Shown here: positions 5,500-9,966 of the stretch, piece by piece
Position numbering within the stretch: position 1 is the stretch's first letter
Layout of the letters: the number at the start of each line of letters is the position of its first letter
DNA from: Thermoplasmata archaeon
GTDB taxonomy: Archaea > Thermoplasmatota > E2 > UBA202 > JdFR-43
Length of the DNA stretch: 9,966 bases
Assembly (NCBI GenBank): GCA_021161135.1
Contig: JAGHBD010000148.1
Span: forward strand, 1-9,966
Direction of reading: 5' to 3'
Position numbers and translations under genes: made by a program
The notes under the pieces: model-generated
What the model saw: the letters and a program-made list of their open reading frames with translations, nothing else
Database searches by the model: none
Told to the model about the DNA's origin: nothing

Positions 5500-8400
5500 A
5501 TGTATGGGAAAAGGTTAGTTAAAAGGGTAGGGAGTTTGGTAATCGCTGCTGTAATAATGGCAAGCGCATTCGCCGTATTACCAATGAGTAACGAAAAGGC
5601 TGAAGCTGCCTTAATGGATACAACACCATTGGTTATAACTGAAATAATGTACAATCCAGCTGGCGATGATGCTGGCAGAGAATGGATAGAGCTGTATAAC
5701 ATGGGAGATACAGAACTTAATCTCACAGGATGGACAATCAAAGATGCAGCAAATAATACATTTGCAACACTTGATGTCATACTCGGACCTTATAGTTATA
5801 TGGTAGTTAACGGTTCAGAATTGAATAATAACGATAATGAAACAATTTATATCTATAATGCGATAGGTGAAGAGGTATTGAATGTCTCGTATGATCCTAC
5901 ATGGGCACCAGATGGTCATTCCATTGAGCTTGGTGAGGATGATGTTTGGCATGTGGGGCCAGAGGGCGGCACACCTGGCATGCCCAACGAGGCAATGACT
6001 CCACCAGAAACAACATATAGTATAGCGGAAGAACAAATGCCCTGGGACTGGTATGTAACAAATGTTACCGTCACTTTAAATGCAACAGATGATACGGGAG
6101 TGAAGGAAACAAAATACAGGGTAGATGGTGGAGACTGGAATGCATATACGGAGCCATTTGTAATAAGTGAGCCAGGCAGCCACCTTGTGGAATATTATTC
6201 CATAGATGTATGGGGTGTTGAGGAAGAAGTAAAGAATTTCACAGTTAATATTGCAAACACTTCTTCAAATCTGGCTGTCATACCTACAGAAATAAACTGG
6301 AATGAGACGGCAACTGTATGGGTGAATAATAGCCAGGGAGAAGTGAGCTTATATGCGCCTCGTGAAGATACGCCTAGAATGGGACCAGAAACCAGAGCGA
6401 TAATAAGATGGCTCAATGTTCATTTTGATGTTAGTGGCGACTGGTGGGTTGTTGATTTATTTGATGGCAATGCAAATGCAGCAAAAATAGTGGTGCATCC
6501 TCTTAGCCTTGACGTAAATGCCACACCAGATGAAACAGATTTCCAGAAGAATAAATATGTAGATATACAGGGTACCGTAACTCTCAATGGTGAGGCAGCA
6601 ACACAAGCCAAAGTTAAACTTATAAAGCCAGATGGGAGCGAGGAAATAAAAGATGTTGATGCAAGCGGTAATTTCCTCTTCACATTGTATCTCTCTCCAA
6701 CTGAAGATGGAGCAGGGGAATATAACATAACTGCATTTATTGGCAATGAAACATATCCAGATGCATTTGGATATGATGTGGTTATGATAAATCCAATTGA
6801 ACCAAATATAACTCTTGTGAGCAATAATGCTGTTGGTGGATTTGATATTGGAACAGTGCAGTTTGAAATTACTGATCCAGCAGATGGCTTGGCTTTACTG
6901 ACAAATAATTACAATATCTCAATCTATAAGGGAGACGAGCTATATGCATGGTATACACCCACAGAACATGGTGGCCCAATCAATTTTGCAATCTCTGGCA
7001 AATTCCTTAACCTCACATCAGGCATGTGGGAGGCAGGAGATTATGTAATAAATGTAAGCGTTGACATAACAGGAGATGGAAGCTGGGAATATGTTGGAGA
7101 AGCTTCATATACTGTTGAAGCAGCTCCACCAGTAAATCTCAAGATAAAGAGCCCAGTGGATAAGAAGATTAATGTAATGGACCTCGCCAATAACACACAG
7201 ATTATACAAGTCCAGATATTTGGCGAGAATATGACCACATACGGCACTCCAGAAGCTCTTGGAATAGGAGAAAATAATGAGAATGTTACAGAAAGAATAA
7301 AAGTTGAAGGAGATGTACTATATTCCCCACCAAAAGCTGCATACGAATACTGGAAGGATGGTATATGGAACATTACAGTATTTCCAACGATAGGAAATGG
7401 AAAGATTTACATAAATGTAACATGGCCAGACAAAGGCGAGGCAGGAGAAGTCATTGATGTCGTTGAAGGCGGCTACATAACTGTTGAACCAACAGTCATT
7501 GTTGTAGATAATACATATACAGTGAATGTGACTGTAAAAACAAAAGACCAGAACCCAGTAACCCTTGTTGATGCAATTCAACTCTATTATGAAGATCCTG
7601 CATACTATGAGGGTACAGGATGGAGTCTTATAACTGAAAAGACGAACGAATATAGTGCTACTGGCGTATTTACTTTCGAAAACTTCACAGCTGATAGAGC
7701 AGCAATAAATATTGTTGTTGCCGTTAAATTCAGAGCACCAGGTGAAACATATGCATATGCTCGCATAATATCAAATCCAGCCCACGATCTGAATGTAAGT
7801 CTGTCTCCAGATGCTGTCCTTGCTGGAGAATTGACTAAATTCACGGTTAATATTACAAGAAATGGTGTCCCATACACGGAAACATTTGAATATTATATAC
7901 TGAATGAAACAGAGCTGCAGAAACTCCATGAAGGAACACTCGAACTACCAACACCAGTATATGTTGGAAACAAAGCCAATGATACATTCAATTTCATTGA
8001 AACAGAGCCTGGTACATATTATGTGTATGTAAGAACACAGGATAAGAAACACGATAACATGGAAAATGAACCAAGCTTCACAGTCTCAAAGGCAAGCGTA
8101 AGTGTTGAGCCGAGCTTGCTCGTAAAGAATGTGGATATTAATGTAACTCTTGAATTTACGGTGACATGGAATGGAGAGCCAGTTACTGGCAAACTCCTCA
8201 TTCATGGATTGCAAGAAGTTGCAAGTTATGAGGCGTATGTAGAAAACGCTACATATGAACTTGATATAACAAATGGAACAGGCACACTGGAAAATGTATC
8301 TGCCATTGCCACAGGTACGCTAACATTTGAATTCATGTCAGCTACAGAAGGAAGTACATATGCTGATGCAGATGGAAGCTTGGAGATAACAACACCAACA

Positions 8401-8982
8401 GTAGAAATAGTTGAACCAAAAGAGAAAGTTGCATTTTTGGCAGTGGAGAATTTAATAACGATAGTTGTTAAGCACCCACTTACAGGAAATGGAATCGAAG
8501 GGCTGACGGTAGAAATAATTACACCAACAAGAGCAGATCCTGTTGAGGTGGGCAAGACCGACAGCAATGGCAAACTCATATTTGGAATAGTGCCTCTCCA
8601 GACAGGAAAGATAAAGGTACTTGTTGAGGGCGAGGAGGCAGGAGAAATAAGCATATGGGTAGGTCTAAAGATAGTGATGGCATCTGAGATAGAGAAAGAC
8701 AATGAGGTAACAATATTAGTAACAACCCGCGGCGGCAAGCCAGTTGAGGGCGCAACAGTAAAAGTAAATGGAACAACAATTGGCACAACGGATGCAAATG
8801 GTGAAATCAAATACAAACCAACAAAAGAGGGTCCAATAAAGATTACAGCTGAAAAGGAAGGTTATTACCCAGCAGAGAAAACTGTTGAAGTAAAGAAGGG
8901 CGCTGAGACACCTGGCTTTGAATTTGTTGGCATAGCCATTGCAATGGCCCTGATAGCCCTGATATACAGAAGAAGGAAGTAA
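5500..8982 (+). CDS. Large secreted surface protein: lamin-tail domain, Ig-like modules, PGF-CTERM anchor
   Basis: The product has 1160 residues. Residues 1-36 are a signal peptide (KRLVKRV, hydrophobic run, cleavage near EAEA). Residues about 43-160 form a lamin-tail domain (LVITEIMYNPAGDD, EWIELYN, LNLTGWTIKD), a fold found on secreted microbial proteins and nucleases; no nuclease follows here. About 172-251 is an OmpL47/chitobiase-type sandwich (ATDDTGVKETKYRVDGGDW). The middle is a chain of Ig-like or carboxypeptidase-regulatory-like beta modules with recurring 'PDGSEEIKDVDASGNF', 'KTDSNGKLIFG' and 'TTDANGEIKY' turns (around 375-390, 1025-1035 and 1090-1100). More than 25 N-x-S/T sequons imply dense N-glycosylation. 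The tail TPGF (1137-1140), a hydrophobic helix (1142-1155) and RRRK match PGF-CTERM, the signal processed by archaeosortase ArtA with lipid attachment. It is likely an S-layer or cell-envelope protein; its binding target is unknown. It appears monocistronic. Confidence 0.9.
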   Translation: MYGKRLVKRVGSLVIAAVIMASAFAVLPMSNEKAEAALMDTTPLVITEIMYNPAGDDAGREWIELYNMGDTELNLTGWTIKDAANNTFATLDVILGPYSYMVVNGSELNNNDNETIYIYNAIGEEVLNVSYDPTWAPDGHSIELGEDDVWHVGPEGGTPGMPNEAMTPPETTYSIAEEQMPWDWYVTNVTVTLNATDDTGVKETKYRVDGGDWNAYTEPFVISEPGSHLVEYYSIDVWGVEEEVKNFTVNIANTSSNLAVIPTEINWNETATVWVNNSQGEVSLYAPREDTPRMGPETRAIIRWLNVHFDVSGDWWVVDLFDGNANAAKIVVHPLSLDVNATPDETDFQKNKYVDIQGTVTLNGEAATQAKVKLIKPDGSEEIKDVDASGNFLFTLYLSPTEDGAGEYNITAFIGNETYPDAFGYDVVMINPIEPNITLVSNNAVGGFDIGTVQFEITDPADGLALLTNNYNISIYKGDELYAWYTPTEHGGPINFAISGKFLNLTSGMWEAGDYVINVSVDITGDGSWEYVGEASYTVEAAPPVNLKIKSPVDKKINVMDLANNTQIIQVQIFGENMTTYGTPEALGIGENNENVTERIKVEGDVLYSPPKAAYEYWKDGIWNITVFPTIGNGKIYINVTWPDKGEAGEVIDVVEGGYITVEPTVIVVDNTYTVNVTVKTKDQNPVTLVDAIQLYYEDPAYYEGTGWSLITEKTNEYSATGVFTFENFTADRAAINIVVAVKFRAPGETYAYARIISNPAHDLNVSLSPDAVLAGELTKFTVNITRNGVPYTETFEYYILNETELQKLHEGTLELPTPVYVGNKANDTFNFIETEPGTYYVYVRTQDKKHDNMENEPSFTVSKASVSVEPSLLVKNVDINVTLEFTVTWNGEPVTGKLLIHGLQEVASYEAYVENATYELDITNGTGTLENVSAIATGTLTFEFMSATEGSTYADADGSLEITTPTVEIVEPKEKVAFLAVENLITIVVKHPLTGNGIEGLTVEIITPTRADPVEVGKTDSNGKLIFGIVPLQTGKIKVLVEGEEAGEISIWVGLKIVMASEIEKDNEVTILVTTRGGKPVEGATVKVNGTTIGTTDANGEIKYKPTKEGPIKITAEKEGYYPAEKTVEVKKGAETPGFEFVGIAIAMALIALIYRRRK

Positions 8983-9025
8983 AACCTCTTTCCCCTTTTC
9001 TTTTCTAATATTTTTTAGGTTTTTT
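8983..9025 (+). terminator. T-rich archaeal terminator after the surface-protein gene
   Basis: Directly after the stop codon comes a pyrimidine-rich stretch with successive T runs (CTCTTTCCCCTTTTCTTTTC, then two TTTTTT tracts at 9011-9016 and 9020-9025). Archaeal RNA polymerase terminates at oligo-T tracts without a hairpin, and none is visible here. Confidence 0.55.
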
Positions 9026-9060
9026 ATAAAGTGAGTACAATTCCAAAATGTTTTAATACG
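9023..9060 (+). promoter_or_regulatory. Promoter region of the Hsp20 gene
   Basis: Two candidate TATA boxes are present. TTTATAAA (9023-9030) would start transcription near 9053 and give a leader of about 28 bases. GTTTTAATA (9050-9058) is centred about 27 bases before the ATG and would give a leaderless message. The first is the better match but overlaps the preceding T-rich terminator. The sequence does not decide between them. Confidence 0.4.
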
Positions 9061-9067
9061 TCCATTT

Positions 9068-9083
9068 CATTTTTTAAAAAATG
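9068..9083. promoter_or_regulatory. 16-base perfect palindrome spanning the Hsp20 start codon
   Basis: CATTTTTTAAAAAATG is a perfect palindrome whose last three bases are the ATG. It could be a protein-binding site that blocks the start region, or at RNA level a weak 6-pair hairpin with a UUAA loop hiding the start codon. An AT-rich palindrome can also arise by chance. Confidence 0.3.
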
Positions 9084-9488
9084 GCATTTGATGATGAAAA
9101 AAGAAGGAAAAAGGAAGCAGAAGAGTTTGAAAAGATTGTAAGAGAAATGGAAAGAATAATTGCTGAGGCTTTTAAAAGCGCTTTTAATATGCAACCATTT
9201 GCTAAAGGATTCTCCTTAAAGATAAATGAGGATGGCGAACCAGAGTTTGAAGAAATTAATTTTGATGAGGAGGATATTGATATTTTTGAAGATGAAAAGA
9301 AAATATATGTAACCCTTCAGCTATCCGATGTTGATGAGAAATATATAAAAGTGAAAATAAAAAATAATATTCTCCAGATAATTGCTGGCGAAGAATATAG
9401 GGAGATAACGTTGCCTGTAAAAGTTAAAAGAAAGGTGAAGAAAACATTCCGTAATGGGGTGCTCGACATAGAGTTGGAAAAATCATGA
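9081..9488 (+). CDS. Hsp20/alpha-crystallin-family small heat-shock protein, reduced form
   Basis: The product has 135 residues. Residues 1-35 are a charged amphipathic helix (KKEAEEFEKIVREMERIIAEAF), followed by the archaeal Hsp20 linker pattern PFAKGFSLKINEDGEPEFEE (39-58). Residues about 64-133 are the alpha-crystallin domain: IFEDEKKIYVTLQLSDVDEKYIKVKI, then LQIIAGEEYREITLPVKV, ending in FRNGVLDIELEK, the family's A-x-x-x-n-GVL signature strand. Such proteins hold unfolding proteins in solution without ATP. Two usual parts are missing: the long loop (beta-6) that swaps between monomers is cut to about five residues, and the protein stops right after the GVL strand, with no C-terminal I-x-I/V tail for large assemblies. 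It may therefore stay small or behave like a p23/CS-domain co-chaperone. It converges on the TrpRS gene with a 6-base overlap at the stops. Confidence 0.85.
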   Translation: MAFDDEKRRKKEAEEFEKIVREMERIIAEAFKSAFNMQPFAKGFSLKINEDGEPEFEEINFDEEDIDIFEDEKKIYVTLQLSDVDEKYIKVKIKNNILQIIAGEEYREITLPVKVKRKVKKTFRNGVLDIELEKS

Positions 9489-9966
9489 AATGTATTCTTT
9501 AATGACGCCCCTTGCATCCTCCCTTTTTTCCTTCATTTCTATTAAAAATTCTGCCATCAGTTGATTAGCAAGTTTTTTGCATTCCCCACACAATATTTTT
9601 CCTCCTCTGCATCCTTCATAAATCTCCTGTAGTTCCTTATCTTCCTTTATAAGTCCGTATGTGAAAAGCTCATATATTATGCATTCCTCTGGTTTTCCGC
9701 CCTGTTTGCGCTGCTCCTCCGCCGTCGCTGCCCCGCCAGTTTTTGTAGCCCATATCTTCTTTTTTGCCTCCTCCGGCGGGTCGGAGAGGAAAAGAGCGTA
9801 TTGGGGTCTGCTGCTTGACATTTTGTTGCCATCTAAGCCGGAAATAAAGCGATGATATGTCGAGGAGGGAAGTATAAAACCGTAATTCCCGTACCTCCTT
9901 TCTATTTCAGCCAGCTTGATATCAAGTGCAAAAAGGTCATTTACTATTGCATAAATGGCTTTGTAA
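9483..9966 (-). CDS. trpS: Tryptophanyl-tRNA synthetase, C-terminal part (5' end cut by window edge)
   Basis: The minus-strand frame is open from the right edge to the TGA at 9485-9483, giving 160 codons; the ATG at 9821 is internal, not a start. Visible residues include GNYGFILPSSTYHRFISGLDGNKMSSS, in which KMSSS (visible residues 48-52) is the class I synthetase signature binding ATP. After it come the archaeal/eukaryal TrpRS features: YALFLSDPPEEAKKKI, TGG, EEQRKQGGKPEECIIYELF and a CRGGKILCGECKK segment with three cysteines. The enzyme charges tRNA-Trp with tryptophan in the cytoplasm and is essential. The missing upstream part should hold the Rossmann-fold half with the HIGH-type motif. 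The GEC-K pattern with EEQR favours the archaeal/eukaryal form over the bacterial one. The 3' end overlaps the Hsp20 gene by 6 bases. Confidence 0.95.
   Translation of the reverse strand, partial: YKAIYAIVNDLFALDIKLAEIERRYGNYGFILPSSTYHRFISGLDGNKMSSSRPQYALFLSDPPEEAKKKIWATKTGGAATAEEQRKQGGKPEECIIYELFTYGLIKEDKELQEIYEGCRGGKILCGECKKLANQLMAEFLIEMKEKREDARGVIKEYIS

Noticed and set aside
5500..8982. Possible DNA-level tandem repeats within the surface-protein gene.
   Set aside because: The modules resemble each other in fold and turn motifs only. I saw no long identical nucleotide repeats that would suggest recent duplication or phase variation.

Overview
The window reads as a gene-dense, AT-rich stretch of an archaeal chromosome, most likely from a euryarchaeal-grade lineage. 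The evidence is a surface protein with a PGF-CTERM-type sorting tail, archaeal-type TATA boxes about 25 bases ahead of several start codons (leaderless messages), an archaeal/eukaryal-style TrpRS C-terminus, a COG3199 ATP-NAD kinase-like protein and a small archaeal Hsp20. A Thermoplasmatota-like host such as an Aciduliprofundum relative is possible, but nothing here proves it. No tRNA, rRNA, CRISPR array, insertion sequence or other mobile element was seen, and no gene-free stretch exceeds about 150 bases.

Layout. Bases 1-711 (minus) are the N-terminal 237 residues of a secreted protein whose frame stays open to the left edge; its EWW and YYEHVWGNW motifs suggest a CrtC/AttH-like lipocalin-fold protein. 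A divergent 146-base regulatory region follows. On the plus strand a small ribbon-helix-helix-like protein (858-1265) overlaps by 4 bases an ATP-NAD kinase-like gene (1262-2323). With its own promoter and a palindrome comes a tight hydrogenase-maturation cluster: hypC (2360), hypA (2568) and hypD (2941), each overlapping the next, then a winged-helix protein (3995-4306) that overlaps hypD by 8 bases. HypA inserts nickel, and HypC and HypD build and carry the Fe(CN)2CO group, so the host should have a [NiFe] hydrogenase encoded elsewhere; hypB, hypE and hypF are not in this window.

A four-CBS protein (4307-5032, minus) converges on the winged-helix gene with no base between the stops. It diverges from a MazG/DCTPP1-like nucleotide pyrophosphohydrolase gene (5073-5426), and the two share one TATA-rich region. 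Next is a 1160-residue secreted, heavily sequon-decorated surface protein (5500-8982) with an N-terminal lamin-tail domain, Ig-like modules and a PGF-CTERM anchor. After a T-rich terminator comes a reduced Hsp20-type protein (9081-9488), which overlaps by 6 bases the convergent 3' end of tryptophanyl-tRNA synthetase (minus, running off the right edge).

The gene content is mostly recognisable housekeeping or physiology. I did not find a convincing new defence or mobile system. The items most worth a second look are the overlooked edge gene, the winged-helix partner of the hyp cluster, the palindromes at three promoters, the lamin-tail surface protein, and the stripped-down Hsp20.
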